NCBI RefSeq assembly: GCF_000402035.1 | Contig: NC_021287.1 | Location: 1,922,001-1,986,000, forward strand | DNA from: Caballeronia insecticola | GTDB taxonomy: Bacteria; Pseudomonadota; Gammaproteobacteria; Burkholderiales; Burkholderiaceae | DNA length: 64,000 nucleotides | Direction of reading: 5' to 3' | Shown: positions 44,591 to 54,539 of the stretch, in pieces | How the letters are laid out: each line of letters opens with the position of its first letter | Position numbering within the stretch: position 1 is the stretch's first letter | The notes under the pieces: model-generated | Told to the model about the DNA's origin: nothing | Database searches by the model: none | The model's input: the letters and a program-made list of their open reading frames with translations, nothing else | Translations under genes and position numbers: made by a program

Positions 44591-45379
44591 ATGAACGACG
44601 ACAACATCCTCGCACTCGAAAACGTCAGCAAGTTCTTCGGCAAGGTGATCGCGCTGAACGGCGTCACGTTGCGCCTGAAGCGCGGCGAAGTGCATTGCCT
44701 TCTGGGCGACAACGGCGCGGGCAAGTCCACGCTCATCAAGACGCTGGCGGGCGTGCATCAGCCCTCTTCCGGCGACTATCTCGTCGATGGCGCGCCCGTG
44801 CATTTCGATTCGCCCAAAGAAGCGCTCGATCTCGGCATCGCGACCGTGTATCAGGATCTCGCGCTCGTGCCGCTCTTGTCCGTCGCGCGCAATTTCTTCA
44901 TGGGCCGCGAGCCGCAGAAGAAACGCTTCGGCCTCTTTAGCGTGATGGACCTCGATCTCGCCGCTGAGACCTCACGCGCCAAGCTCGCGGAAATGGGCAT
45001 CAACGTGCGCGATCCGCATCAGCCGATCGGCACGATGTCCGGCGGCGAGAAGCAATGTCTCGCGATTGCCCGCGCGATCCACTTCGGCGCACGCGTGCTG
45101 ATCCTCGACGAACCGACCGCCGCGCTCGGCGTGAAGCAGAGCTTCAACGTGCTCAAGCTGATTCACAAGGCGCGCGAGAAAGGCATCTCGGTGATCTTCA
45201 TCACGCACAACGTGCATCACGCTTATCCAATCGGCGATTCGTTCACGCTGCTCAATCGCGGCCGCTCGATGGGCACCTTCACGAAGGACAACATCAGCAA
45301 GAACGAAGTGCTCGACATGATGGCGGGCGGCGCCGAAATGCAGCAGATGATGAGCGAACTCGAAGGCGCGACGATCTGA
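44591..45379 (+). CDS. Inositol/sugar ABC transporter ATP-binding protein (single domain)
   Basis: 262 residues: Walker [10 protein letters not shown] (about 38-46), signature [16 protein letters not shown], Walker [13 protein letters not shown], and H-loop ITHN. Inositol and ribose importers often use a fused two-domain ATPase of about 500 residues; this one has a single domain and must work as a homodimer, like FrcA. It lies 18 bp after the permease gene and 12 bp before iolC. Confidence 0.93.
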   Translation: MNDDNILALENVSKFFGKVIALNGVTLRLKRGEVHCLLGDNGAGKSTLIKTLAGVHQPSSGDYLVDGAPVHFDSPKEALDLGIATVYQDLALVPLLSVARNFFMGREPQKKRFGLFSVMDLDLAAETSRAKLAEMGINVRDPHQPIGTMSGGEKQCLAIARAIHFGARVLILDEPTAALGVKQSFNVLKLIHKAREKGISVIFITHNVHHAYPIGDSFTLLNRGRSMGTFTKDNISKNEVLDMMAGGAEMQQMMSELEGATI

Positions 45380-45391
45380 GGACTATCCAGC

Positions 45392-47392
45392 ATGACACCA
45401 TTGACCACCTCTCGTTTTGCCCCGGACCGCACGCGCGATATCGTGTGCCTCGGGCGCCTCGCCGTCGATCTGTACGCGCAGCAAGTCGGCGCGCGGCTCG
45501 AAGATGTCTCGACGTTCGCGAAGTATCTCGGCGGATCGTCGGCGAACATCGCGTTCGGCTGCGCGCGTCTCGGGCTCGATTCGTCGATGCTCGCGCGCGT
45601 CGGCAACGATCACATGGGCCGTTTTCTCACGGAGACGCTCGCGCGCGAAGGCTGCGACGTGAGCCACGTGCGCATCGATCCCGAACGGCTGACGGCGCTC
45701 GTCTTGCTCGGGCTCGAAGACCGCGACACGTTCCCGCTCGTGTTCTATCGCGAGAACTGCGCGGACATGGCTGTCGACGAAAGCGACTTCGACGAAGCGT
45801 ATATCGCGTCTTCGAAGGCGCTGCTCATTACCGGCACGCACTTCTCCACCGAACAGGTGAACCGCACGAGCCGGCGCGCGCTGGAATACGCGCGGCGCAA
45901 CGGCGTGCGCACGATACTCGACATCGATTATCGGCCCGTGCTGTGGGGGCTCACCGGCAAGGCGGATGGCGAGACGCGTTTCGTCGCGAACGAAGGCGTC
46001 ACCGCGCACTTGCAGGGCATTCTGCCGCTGATCGATCTCGTGATCGGCACCGAAGAGGAGTTTCGTATCGCGGGCGGCAAGGAGCATCTCGTCGATGCGC
46101 TCGCCATGGTGCGCCGGGTCACGAACGCCACGCTCGTCGTGAAGCGCGGACCGCTCGGCTGCTCGATCATCGAAGGCGCGGTGCCCGCCTCCATCGACGA
46201 TGCGCCGGTGCACGGCGGCGTCGAAGTGGAGGTGCTCAATGTGCTCGGCGCGGGCGACGCGTTTGCGTCAGGCTTTCTGTCGGGATGGCTGCGCGACGAG
46301 CCGCTGGACGCCTGCGCGCGCGCGGCGAATGCATGCGGTGCGCTGGTCGTGTCGCGGCACGGCTGCGCACCCGCGATGCCCACGCCCGCCGAACTCGATT
46401 ACTTCCTCGCCGCCGCGAAAGAAGATCCCGCGCGCATGCGCCGTCCCGATCTCGATGCGAAGCTCGCACGGCTGCATCGTGTCAGTCCGAATCGAAAGCA
46501 ATGGCATGAAGTGCTGGGCTTCGCGTTCGATCATCGCAACCAGTTCTTCGATCTCGCGCAGCAGACCGGTGCGAGCGAAGCGCGTATCGCGACGCTGAAG
46601 AATCTGTTCGTCGAGGCCGTTGCGCAGACGGAAAAGGAACTCGGGCTCGACGGACGCATCGGCGTGTTGATCGACGATCGCTACGGACAGGATGCGTTGA
46701 ACGCGGCGACGGGCCGCGGCTGGTGGGTCGGGCGTCCGGTCGAGTTGCCGGGATCGCTGCCGCTTCAGTTCGATCATGGCCGCTCGATTGGCACGACGCT
46801 CATCGCGTGGCCGCGCGAACAGGTCGCCAAATGCCTCGTGCAGTATCACCCCGATCATCCGCATGAACTGCGGCTCGAACAGGAAGCGCAATTGCGCGCG
46901 CTCTACGATGCCGCGCAGGAAAGCGGCAACGAACTGCTGCTCGAAGTGATCGTGCCGAAGAACGGTCCGCCCGTCGAGGACGACACCGTGTATCGCGCGT
47001 TGAAGCGTCTCTACAACCTCGGCATCTATCCGGAATGGTGGAAGCTCGAACCGATGAGCGCGCAGCAATGGCAAGCGATCGACGCGCTGATTGCCGAGCG
47101 CGATCCGTATTGCCGCGGCGTCGTGCTGCTGGGATTGTCCGCGGGCGTCGAGCAGTTGCGCGAGGGCTTTCGCGCGGCGGCATCGTCGAAGACATGCAGG
47201 GGCTTCACGGTCGGGCGCACGATCTTTCATGAGCCGAGCCAGGCGTGGCTCGCCAACGAGATCGATGACCGCGAACTGATCGCGCGCGTGCGCCGCACGT
47301 TCGAAGCGCTGATCGGCGCATGGCGCGACGCGCGTGCATCGCGGGACGCGTCCGCCGATTCCATCCACGCAAGACAGGAGCAGGCCGCATGA
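45392..47392 (+). CDS. iolC: Fused 5-dehydro-2-deoxygluconokinase (IolC) and DUF2090 aldolase-like domain
   Basis: 666 residues. Residues about 10-330 are a PfkB-type kinase: LGRLAVDLYAQQVGARLEDVSTFAKYLGGSSANIAFG and the catalytic NVLGAGDAFASGFLSGW (near 286). Residues about 345-645 are a DUF2090 domain (ALDNRNQ-like start FAFDHRNQFFD), which resembles IolJ/class I aldolase barrels. The kinase makes 5-dehydro-2-deoxygluconate 6-phosphate; the second half may cleave it to DHAP and malonate semialdehyde, replacing a separate IolJ. It overlaps iolD by 4 bp. Confidence 0.93.
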   Translation: MTPLTTSRFAPDRTRDIVCLGRLAVDLYAQQVGARLEDVSTFAKYLGGSSANIAFGCARLGLDSSMLARVGNDHMGRFLTETLAREGCDVSHVRIDPERLTALVLLGLEDRDTFPLVFYRENCADMAVDESDFDEAYIASSKALLITGTHFSTEQVNRTSRRALEYARRNGVRTILDIDYRPVLWGLTGKADGETRFVANEGVTAHLQGILPLIDLVIGTEEEFRIAGGKEHLVDALAMVRRVTNATLVVKRGPLGCSIIEGAVPASIDDAPVHGGVEVEVLNVLGAGDAFASGFLSGWLRDEPLDACARAANACGALVVSRHGCAPAMPTPAELDYFLAAAKEDPARMRRPDLDAKLARLHRVSPNRKQWHEVLGFAFDHRNQFFDLAQQTGASEARIATLKNLFVEAVAQTEKELGLDGRIGVLIDDRYGQDALNAATGRGWWVGRPVELPGSLPLQFDHGRSIGTTLIAWPREQVAKCLVQYHPDHPHELRLEQEAQLRALYDAAQESGNELLLEVIVPKNGPPVEDDTVYRALKRLYNLGIYPEWWKLEPMSAQQWQAIDALIAERDPYCRGVVLLGLSAGVEQLREGFRAAASSKTCRGFTVGRTIFHEPSQAWLANEIDDRELIARVRRTFEALIGAWRDARASRDASADSIHARQEQAA

Positions 47393-49299
47393 ACCAGCGT
47401 GCAATGCAAACGCAGCCGCAAGCGCAACAACCAGCGCGTGCGGACGCGACCGTCCGGCTCACCGCCGCGCAGGCCATCGTGCGCTATCTCGCGGCGCTGC
47501 GCACGGAACACGGCGAGCCGCTGTTCGGCGGCGTGTTCGCGATCTTCGGGCATGGCAATGTCGCGGGCATCGGCGAGGCGCTTTATCGATATCGCGAGGA
47601 ACTGCCGACGTATCGCGCGCACAACGAGCAGGCGATGGCGCACAGCGCGATCGCGTATGCGAAGGCGCACATGCGGCGCCGCATGATGGCGGTGACGACG
47701 TCCATCGGTCCGGGCGCGACCAATCTCGTGACGGCGGCCGCGCTCGCGCATGTGAATCGTCTACCGGTGCTGTTGCTGCCGGGCGATATCTTCGTGTCGC
47801 GCGCGCCGGACCCGGTGCTGCAACAAGTCGAGGACGGCCATGACGGCGGCGTCTCCGCGAACGATGCGCTGAAGGCCGTGTCGCGCTACTTCGATCGCAT
47901 CGTGCATCCCGCGCAGTTGCTGTCCGCGTTGCCGCGCGCGATCCGCGTGCTCACCGATGCGGCGCTGTGCGGCCCCGTCACGCTCGCGCTGCCGCAGGAC
48001 GTGCAGGCGATGGCCTACGATTACCCCGCTTCGTTCTTCGCGCCCCGCGTCGTCGAGTTTCATGCGCCCGCGCCGGTGCCGCGCGACATCGAACGCGCTG
48101 CCGCGACGCTGCGCGAAGCGCGCGAGCCGCTGATCGTCTCGGGCGGCGGCGTGCTTTACGGGCTCGCCACGGACGCGTTGCGCAAGTTCGCGCACAAGCA
48201 CGGCATTCCCGTGGCCGAGACGCAGGCGGGCAAAGGCGCGCTCGCGTGGGACGATGCGTTGAACGTCGGCGGCATCGGCGTGACGGGCAGCTCGGCGGCC
48301 AACGAACTCGCGCATGCAAGCGACGGCGTGCTCGCCGTCGGCACGCGTCTGCAGGACTTCACGACCGGATCGAACACGTTGTTCACGCAGGCGCGGCTCG
48401 TCGCGATCAATGCCAATTCGTTCGATGTTTTGAAACAGCACGCCGTCGCCGTCGAAGCGGATGCGCACGCCGCGATCGATGCGTTGTCGGAGGCGCTCGG
48501 CGACTGGCGCGCATCGCCGCAATGGACGACGCGCGCACACCGCCTCGCGAACGAATGGCGCGAGACCGTGGCGCACGTGACGAACACCCCCGTCGCCGAT
48601 GGCGTTTTGCCGCGCGAAGCCGATGTGATCGGGGCAGTGCAGCGTTCGGACGATGCATCGCCGCAGAACGACATCGTCGTATGCGCGGCCGGCACGCTGC
48701 CCGCCGACTTGCAGAAGCTCTGGCGCACGAGCGCGCCGGGAGGCTATCACGTCGAATACGGCTACTCGTGCATGGGCTATGAAATTGCTGGCGGACTGGG
48801 CGTGAAGCTCGCGCGGCCGGAGCGCGAAGTGATTGTGATCGTCGGCGACGGCAGCTATCTGATGATGAACAGCGAACTCGCGAGTTCCGTCATGCTGGGC
48901 GCGAAGCTGATCGTCGTGTTGCTCGACAATCGCGGCTTCGGCTGCATCAATCGGCTGCAACAGGCTTGCGGCGGCGCGCCGTTCAACAATCTCATCGACG
49001 ATTGCAAACAAGGCGCGCCCGGTGCGCCGCAGATCGATTTCGCGATGCACGCGCGCGCGCTCGGCGCATTGTCGGAGCACGTGGCGAACATCGGCGAATT
49101 GCAGGCCGCCATGCAACGCGCACGCGCGGCCGATCGCAGCTACCTTATTTCGATCGACACCGATCCCGCGCGTCCGACCGAAGAAGGCGGATGGTGGTGG
49201 GAAGTGGCCGTGCCCGAAGTGTCGGAGCGCGCGGCGGTCGTGGTCGCCCGTGAAGCGTATGAGCGCGCAATCCGGGCGCGTTCCGAAGATTCCAGATAA
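47389..49299 (+). CDS. iolD: 3D-(3,5/4)-trihydroxycyclohexane-1,2-dione acylhydrolase
   Basis: 636 residues, thiamine-diphosphate enzyme. N-terminal pyrimidine-binding domain with HGNVAGIGEAL and HNEQAMAHSAIAYAKAH (catalytic Glu), central domain, and the C-terminal cofactor motif GDGSYLMMNSEL (near 484). It opens the inositol-derived ring to 5-deoxyglucuronate. The ATG at 47389 overlaps the iolC stop (ATGA). Confidence 0.95.
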   Translation: MNQRAMQTQPQAQQPARADATVRLTAAQAIVRYLAALRTEHGEPLFGGVFAIFGHGNVAGIGEALYRYREELPTYRAHNEQAMAHSAIAYAKAHMRRRMMAVTTSIGPGATNLVTAAALAHVNRLPVLLLPGDIFVSRAPDPVLQQVEDGHDGGVSANDALKAVSRYFDRIVHPAQLLSALPRAIRVLTDAALCGPVTLALPQDVQAMAYDYPASFFAPRVVEFHAPAPVPRDIERAAATLREAREPLIVSGGGVLYGLATDALRKFAHKHGIPVAETQAGKGALAWDDALNVGGIGVTGSSAANELAHASDGVLAVGTRLQDFTTGSNTLFTQARLVAINANSFDVLKQHAVAVEADAHAAIDALSEALGDWRASPQWTTRAHRLANEWRETVAHVTNTPVADGVLPREADVIGAVQRSDDASPQNDIVVCAAGTLPADLQKLWRTSAPGGYHVEYGYSCMGYEIAGGLGVKLARPEREVIVIVGDGSYLMMNSELASSVMLGAKLIVVLLDNRGFGCINRLQQACGGAPFNNLIDDCKQGAPGAPQIDFAMHARALGALSEHVANIGELQAAMQRARAADRSYLISIDTDPARPTEEGGWWWEVAVPEVSERAAVVVAREAYERAIRARSEDSR

Positions 49300-49315
49300 T
49301 GCATGAGGATTCGAC

Positions 49316-50218
49316 ATGTCCTTGAATGTCCGCATCGGCATCAACCCGTTGTCATGGATGAACGACGATCTGCCCTCGCTCGGCGGGGAGACGCCTCTGT
49401 CTACCGCGCTCACCGAAGGCAGGCAGATCGGCTATGAAGGTTTCGAGCTCGGCAACAAGTTTCCGCGCGAACCGCAGGCGCTGAAGACCTTGCTCGCGCA
49501 ATACGATCTCGCGCTGGTGTCGGGCTGGTATTCCGGCAGGCTCGCGGCACGCAGCGCGGAAGAAGAAATCGAAGCAGTCGGCCCGCATCTCGATCTGCTC
49601 GCGCAGAACGGCGCAACCGTGATGGTCTATGGCGAAGTCGCCGATTCGATTCAGGGCGCGCCGCGGCCGCTCTATCAGCGTCCGCGCTTCTTCTCCGATG
49701 CGCGCTGGAACGAGTACGCCGAGCGTCTGAACCGCTTCGCCGAATACACGCTCTCGCGCGGCGTGCGCGTCGCCTATCATCATCATATGGGCGCGTATGT
49801 CGAAACGCCGGCCGATGTCGATCGCCTGATGGCGCTCACCGGCGATGCAGTCGGCCTGCTGTTCGATGCGGGCCACATCACCTTCGCCGGCGGCGATGCG
49901 CTCACCGTGCTCAAGCAACATATCGCGCGCGTGTGCCATGTGCATTGCAAGGACGTGCGCCCGGAGATCGTGAAACTCGCGCGCAATCGCAACTGGAGTT
50001 TTCTCGATGCGGTCATCAACGGCGCGTTCACCGTGCCGGGCGATGGCGTCATCGACTATCCGGGCATTGTCGCGTGTCTCGCGCAGCATGATTACAACGG
50101 CTGGCTCGTCGTGGAAGCGGAGCAGGATCCGGTGATCGCGCCGAGCTATGCCTACGCCGACAAGGGCTATCGCACATTGCGCGCGCTCGTCGACGGAACC
50201 TTTAAGGAGGCGGCATGA
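49316..50218 (+). CDS. iolE: Myo-inosose-2 dehydratase
   Basis: 300 residues, AP-endonuclease-2 type TIM barrel. NPLSWMNDDLP at the N-terminus, YHHHMGAYVETPADVDRLM with metal-binding His and Glu (near 153-171), LLFDAGHITFAGGD (near 180) and GWLVVEAEQDP. It dehydrates 2-keto-myo-inositol. It starts 16 bp after iolD and overlaps iolB by 4 bp. Confidence 0.95.
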   Translation: MSLNVRIGINPLSWMNDDLPSLGGETPLSTALTEGRQIGYEGFELGNKFPREPQALKTLLAQYDLALVSGWYSGRLAARSAEEEIEAVGPHLDLLAQNGATVMVYGEVADSIQGAPRPLYQRPRFFSDARWNEYAERLNRFAEYTLSRGVRVAYHHHMGAYVETPADVDRLMALTGDAVGLLFDAGHITFAGGDALTVLKQHIARVCHVHCKDVRPEIVKLARNRNWSFLDAVINGAFTVPGDGVIDYPGIVACLAQHDYNGWLVVEAEQDPVIAPSYAYADKGYRTLRALVDGTFKEAA

Positions 50219-51021
50219 GCCTGTTAGTGAAGGCATCGCGCGAAGGCCAGACCATCGCGCGCGTGACACCCGAGTCCGCGTGCTGGAGGCACGTCGGCTT
50301 CGCGGCATATCGTCTGAATGCGGGCGATGTCCTGCATGTGTACGACGCGGATCGCGAAAGCTGCATCGTCGTGCTGACGGGCACGGTGAGTGTCGAGGCC
50401 GGCGATGAACACTGGCCGTCGATCGGCACGCGCGACAGCGTGTTCGAGGACGCCGCGCCCTATGCGGTCTATGTGCCGCCGAAGCTCGCCGCGATCGTGC
50501 GCGCCGAACGCGATGCGGAAATCGGCGTGGCGAGCGCGCCCGCGACGGGCATGTATCCGCCGCGTCTCATCGAGCCGTCGCAAATGAAGCGTTCGACGCG
50601 CGGCAAAAGCGCGAATACGCGCTACGTGTGCGACATTCTTCCGCAGACCGAAGCCGCCGAGTCGCTGCTCGTCGTGGAAGTGCGCACGCCGGGCGGCCAT
50701 GCGTCGAGCTATCCGCCGCACAAGCACGATCAGGACAACGTGCCGGTCGAGAGTTCGCTTGAAGAGACGTATTACCACAGGCTCGATCCGCCGCAGGGCT
50801 TCGCGTTTCAGCGCGTCTATACCGATGAGCGCGATCTCGACGAAACCATGGCCGTCGAGAATCACGATGTGGTGATGGTGCCGCGCGGCTATCATCCGGT
50901 CGTCGTGCCGTATGGCTACGACAACTATTATCTGAACGTGATGGCGGGCAGCAAGCGCACGTGGCACTTCAAGAACGATCCGAAGCACGAGTGGATCATG
51001 GAGCGTGACAACAAGACCTGA
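50215..51021 (+). CDS. iolB: 5-deoxy-glucuronate isomerase
   Basis: 268 residues, bicupin. YPPHKHDQDN (near 164-173) and ETYYHRLDPPQGFAFQRVY (near 184-202) are the metal-site strands; MVPRGYHPVVVPYGYDNYYLNVMAG is the conserved end. It isomerises 5-deoxyglucuronate to 5-dehydro-2-deoxygluconate, the substrate of IolC. It is the last gene of the operon and converges with the livF gene 9 bp away; no terminator is seen in that gap. Confidence 0.95.
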   Translation: MSLLVKASREGQTIARVTPESACWRHVGFAAYRLNAGDVLHVYDADRESCIVVLTGTVSVEAGDEHWPSIGTRDSVFEDAAPYAVYVPPKLAAIVRAERDAEIGVASAPATGMYPPRLIEPSQMKRSTRGKSANTRYVCDILPQTEAAESLLVVEVRTPGGHASSYPPHKHDQDNVPVESSLEETYYHRLDPPQGFAFQRVYTDERDLDETMAVENHDVVMVPRGYHPVVVPYGYDNYYLNVMAGSKRTWHFKNDPKHEWIMERDNKT

Positions 51022-51030
51022 CGTTTCGCG

Positions 51031-51729
51031 CTATCCCACGGAGAGCCATTCGCGCATGACGCGCTCGTTGTGTTGAAGCGCCGCGAGCGTGCCATCGAAC
51101 TGAATCGCGCCGTGTCCCATCACGGCGACGCGCGCTTCGAGCATGCGCGCGATGGTCAGCCGTTCTTCGATCAGCAGCATCGAAACGCCGCGTTCGCGCA
51201 GCATCGCGAGACACGCGCCCACTTGCGCGAGCACTTGCGGCGCGAGCCCTTCGCCGGGTTCGTCGATGACAACGAGCGACGGGTCGCCCGCCAGCGTTCG
51301 CGCGAGCGCCAACATCTGCTGCTCGCCGCCCGATAGCGCGCCCGCTTTCACCGACGCACGTTCTTCGAGCACGGGAAACAGCCGGTATGCATCGTCGGGC
51401 GTGAAGCGCGTGCCTGCGCGCTCGCCGAGCGCGAGGTTCTCGCGCACCGTCAGCGCGGGAAACACGTCGCGCGTTTCGGGCACGTAGCCGATACCCAGCC
51501 GCGCAATGCGATACGGCCGCAAGCCGACGAGCTGCACGTCGCCGTAACGCAGATCGCCCGCGCATCGCACGAGGCCCATGATGGCCTTCGCGAGGGTCGA
51601 ACGCCCCGAGCCGTTGCGGCCGACGAGCGCGACCGCCTCGCCTTCTTCGATGCGCAGATTCACGCCGTGCAGCACTTGCGCGGCGCCGTACCAGGCGCGC
51701 AAATCCTCGATATGCAATGGCCCGCTCAT
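51031..51729 (-). CDS. livF: Branched-chain-type ABC transporter ATPase LivF, Walker A Lys replaced by Arg
   Basis: 232 residues. The expected P-loop GxxGxGKST reads GRNGSGRST, so the invariant Lys is Arg43 (codon CGT, minus strand of 51601-51603). The signature LSGGEQQMLALARTL, Walker B SLVVIDEPGEGLAP and the rest of the fold are intact. Loss of this Lys normally abolishes or strongly lowers ATPase activity; the partner LivG has a normal P-loop, so an asymmetric LivFG dimer is possible. It overlaps livG by 4 bp. Confidence 0.88.
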   Translation of the reverse strand: MSGPLHIEDLRAWYGAAQVLHGVNLRIEEGEAVALVGRNGSGRSTLAKAIMGLVRCAGDLRYGDVQLVGLRPYRIARLGIGYVPETRDVFPALTVRENLALGERAGTRFTPDDAYRLFPVLEERASVKAGALSGGEQQMLALARTLAGDPSLVVIDEPGEGLAPQVLAQVGACLAMLRERGVSMLLIEERLTIARMLEARVAVMGHGAIQFDGTLAALQHNERVMREWLSVG

Positions 51730-52466
51730 GGCGCCACTCCGCCGAGATAGGCTTCCTGCACGGCGCGGTTCGCGCGTATGTATTCGGGTGTGCCGGTGGC
51801 GATCACGCGCCCTTGCACGAGCACCGAGATGCGGTCGGCGAGGCCGAACACGGCGTCCATATCGTGCTCGATGACGAGCAGCGTGCGGCCTTCCGTCGTC
51901 GCGCGAATCAACGCGAGCGCGCGCGCCGCTTCCGCGCGATTCATGCCGGCGGTGGGTTCGTCGAGCAGGATGAGCGGCGCGTCGGTCGCGAGCGCGATGC
52001 CGAGATCGAGCGCGCGCTGCTCCGCATAAGCCAGGCGCGCGGCGGGTTCGTCGGCGCGATCGGCAAGACCGATTGCATCGAGCATCGCGCGGGCGCGTTC
52101 GTCGATGTGTCGCGACGGCAGCCATCGATCGATCCAGCGCGACGATGCAGCGCCCAGCGCCGCGCAACGCAGATTGTCGAGCACGGACAGGCCGCCGAAC
52201 ACGCTCGTCGTCTGAAAGCTGCGCGCGAGCGTACGCGATACGCGCTGCGGCGGCTTGCCCGTCACGTCGATGCCGCCCGCGACGATACGCCCTTCGTCCG
52301 GCCGCGTGCGTCCCGAGATCAGATCGAAGAGCGTGGACTTGCCCGCGCCGTTCGGACCGATGAGCGCATGCCGCTCGCCCTGCGCGACGTGCAGATCGAC
52401 GCCGCGCAACACGCGCGTCGCGCCGAAGCGTTTGACGATGCCGTGCAGTTCGAGCGCCGCGTTCAT
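51726..52466 (-). CDS. livG: Branched-chain-type ABC transporter ATPase LivG
   Basis: 246 residues. Canonical Walker A GPNGAGKST (about 37-45), LivG-type signature RLAYAEQRALDLGIAL, Walker B PLILLDEPTAGM, H-loop VIEHDMD. It energises uptake of branched-chain amino acids, urea or similar polar compounds. It overlaps livM by 4 bp. Confidence 0.92.
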   Translation of the reverse strand: MNAALELHGIVKRFGATRVLRGVDLHVAQGERHALIGPNGAGKSTLFDLISGRTRPDEGRIVAGGIDVTGKPPQRVSRTLARSFQTTSVFGGLSVLDNLRCAALGAASSRWIDRWLPSRHIDERARAMLDAIGLADRADEPAARLAYAEQRALDLGIALATDAPLILLDEPTAGMNRAEAARALALIRATTEGRTLLVIEHDMDAVFGLADRISVLVQGRVIATGTPEYIRANRAVQEAYLGGVAP

Positions 52467-53572
52467 CGCTTAAGCCTCATGCGGCGCGCGAGCCACAGAC
52501 CGAACGCCGCGCACGGCAGCGCGACGAGCCACGCCGCACGCGGCAACGCGGCCGAATCGCTCTGGCGCGCGTAAAGCGTCTCCACGACGACGACCACCGC
52601 GATTCCCCACGCGACGGCACTCAACAAGCCGATACACAGCGTCCGCACATCGCGGCGCAACAGGCCCGCGATGCCGTCCGGCGCAGCGACGACCACCCAC
52701 ATGAAGAAGAGTCCGAGATACATCGGCCATGCGGCGCTCACGTTGGCCACGGCGACGCTGAAGAACGTCAGCAGCACGGCGCCCGCAACCGGCCCGAAGA
52801 ACGTGCCCGCGCCGCCGATGACCGTCGCGACCAGCACGCTCGTCGAGCGCGCGAGGCTCACGCTTTCCGCCGACACCAGCTCGACGTTGATCAACGCCAA
52901 TACGCCCGCGATGCCCGCAAAGAACGCCGACACGACGAGCATGCGCAAGCGCACGCCCGCAGGCGCGAAGCCGATCGCCGCCGCGCGCGCGGGATTGTCG
53001 CGCACGGCGTTGGCGAGCCGGCACAGCGGCGTGCGCGAGAAGACGAACATCGCGAGCGCGGCCACGACGCACCAGCACGCGATCAACCCATACGCCTCGC
53101 GCAACGGCCCGAAGGTCCACGCGAACAACGGCGGCCCGCTTGCGCGATCGATCGTCACGCCGCCCTCGCCGCCGAACCATCCCGGCACGAGCCACACGCA
53201 CGCAGCGACGAGTTCGCCGATGCCGAGCGTGATCATCGCAAAGGGCGTGCTCGCGCGCTGCGTGGAGATCGCGCCGAAGACGACCGCGACGAGCATTGCG
53301 ACGCATCCGCCGATCAGCGGCAGAAGCGGCAACGGCACGCCGAAACGATTGAACACGTGCGCGGCGGCGAACGCGCCGAGGCCCGAATATACGGCGTGCC
53401 CGAAAGAGAGCAGGCCGGTTTCGCCGAGCAGCAGGTTGTACGAGAGCGCGAAGACGATGAGCGTCGCGGTTTGCGCGAAGTAGGCGAGCAGCCAGGATTG
53501 ATCGGAGAGCAACGGCGGCAATGCAAGCGCGACGATGAGTGCCAGAAACGACGCGGCGGATTTAAGCATCAC
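52463..53572 (-). CDS. livM: Branched-chain-type ABC transporter permease LivM
   Basis: 369 residues with about ten hydrophobic segments; LLLGETGLLSFGHAVYSGLGAFAAAHV (near 48-74) and VIGGAGTFFGPVAGAVLLTF (near 240) are LivM hallmarks. The last 60 residues add an extra hydrophobic stretch beyond the usual LivM end. It overlaps livH by 11 bp. Confidence 0.92.
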   Translation of the reverse strand: MMLKSAASFLALIVALALPPLLSDQSWLLAYFAQTATLIVFALSYNLLLGETGLLSFGHAVYSGLGAFAAAHVFNRFGVPLPLLPLIGGCVAMLVAVVFGAISTQRASTPFAMITLGIGELVAACVWLVPGWFGGEGGVTIDRASGPPLFAWTFGPLREAYGLIACWCVVAALAMFVFSRTPLCRLANAVRDNPARAAAIGFAPAGVRLRMLVVSAFFAGIAGVLALINVELVSAESVSLARSTSVLVATVIGGAGTFFGPVAGAVLLTFFSVAVANVSAAWPMYLGLFFMWVVVAAPDGIAGLLRRDVRTLCIGLLSAVAWGIAVVVVVETLYARQSDSAALPRAAWLVALPCAAFGLWLARRMRLKR

Positions 53573-54533
53573 GCCCCGCGACAGATCCGCCCGGCCCGCG
53601 CATCGGCTCGCCGAACAGCCCGCTTGGGCGCGCGGCCAGCATCGCGACGAGCAGCAGATACGGCAGCACGGGCGCGAGCTGCGTGACGGTCAACGCGGCC
53701 CAGGCGTGCGGCAGCGTCACGCCGAACGCAGCAGCGATGCTGCCCGCCGACGCGCTCGCGCTCACCGCGAAGGTCTGCACGCAACCGATCAGAAGCGAAG
53801 CAACGAGCGCGCCGTACAGCGATCCGAGCCCGCCGATCACGACGACGACGAACACGATCGGCCCCATTGCATCGGCCATCGCCGGTTCGATCACGGCGAG
53901 CGGCGCGCCGATCACGCCGCCCGCCGCGGCGAGCGCGGTGCCGGCGGCGAAGACCGTCGTGAAGACGCGCGGCACATTGTGACCGAGCGTTTCGACGGTG
54001 GCGGGATGCGTGAGCGCCGCGCGCACGACGAGCCCCGTCTTCGACGTGCGCAGGAGCAGCCAGAGCGCGCCCAGCATGACGACGGCGAGCGTCATCATGA
54101 ACACGCGATAGCGCGCGAACGACGCGCCATAGACGGTGAAAAGCGGCCCGTCGAGCACGGGCGGAATCGCGGCGGGCACCGAGCCGAGTCCCCAGACGAG
54201 CTTCACGCCCTCGCCGATCACGATGGCCGCGCCGAACGTCAGCAGCAACTCGGCGAGCGCCCCGCGCGCATACACGCGCCGCAACAGCAGGCGCTCGAAG
54301 CACGCGCCCGCCGCACCGACGAGCAAGGGCGCCGCGATCAACGCGAACCAGAAGCCGCCGAACGTGGCGAGCGTCTGCCCGACATAGGCGCCGAGCATGT
54401 AGAAACTCGCGTGCGCGAAGTTGAGCACGCCGAGCATCGAGAAGATGAGGGTGAGACCGGCGGACAGCATGAACAGCAGCAAGCCGACGCTCACGCCGTT
54501 AAGCAGATTCACGCTGAACCACTGGAGCGACAC
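53562..54533 (-). CDS. livH: Branched-chain-type ABC transporter permease LivH
   Basis: 323 residues with about eight membrane segments; NGVSVGLLLFMLSAGLTLIFSMLGVLNFAHASFYMLGAY (near 12-50) and VVVIGGLGSLYGALVASLLIG (near 227) are LivH hallmarks. Substrate unknown: no periplasmic binding-protein gene is adjacent, whereas such clusters normally have one. It starts 6 bp after the thioesterase stop. Confidence 0.92.
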   Translation of the reverse strand: MSLQWFSVNLLNGVSVGLLLFMLSAGLTLIFSMLGVLNFAHASFYMLGAYVGQTLATFGGFWFALIAAPLLVGAAGACFERLLLRRVYARGALAELLLTFGAAIVIGEGVKLVWGLGSVPAAIPPVLDGPLFTVYGASFARYRVFMMTLAVVMLGALWLLLRTSKTGLVVRAALTHPATVETLGHNVPRVFTTVFAAGTALAAAGGVIGAPLAVIEPAMADAMGPIVFVVVVIGGLGSLYGALVASLLIGCVQTFAVSASASAGSIAAAFGVTLPHAWAALTVTQLAPVLPYLLLVAMLAARPSGLFGEPMRGPGGSVAGRDA

Positions 54534-54539
54534 GCGAAC

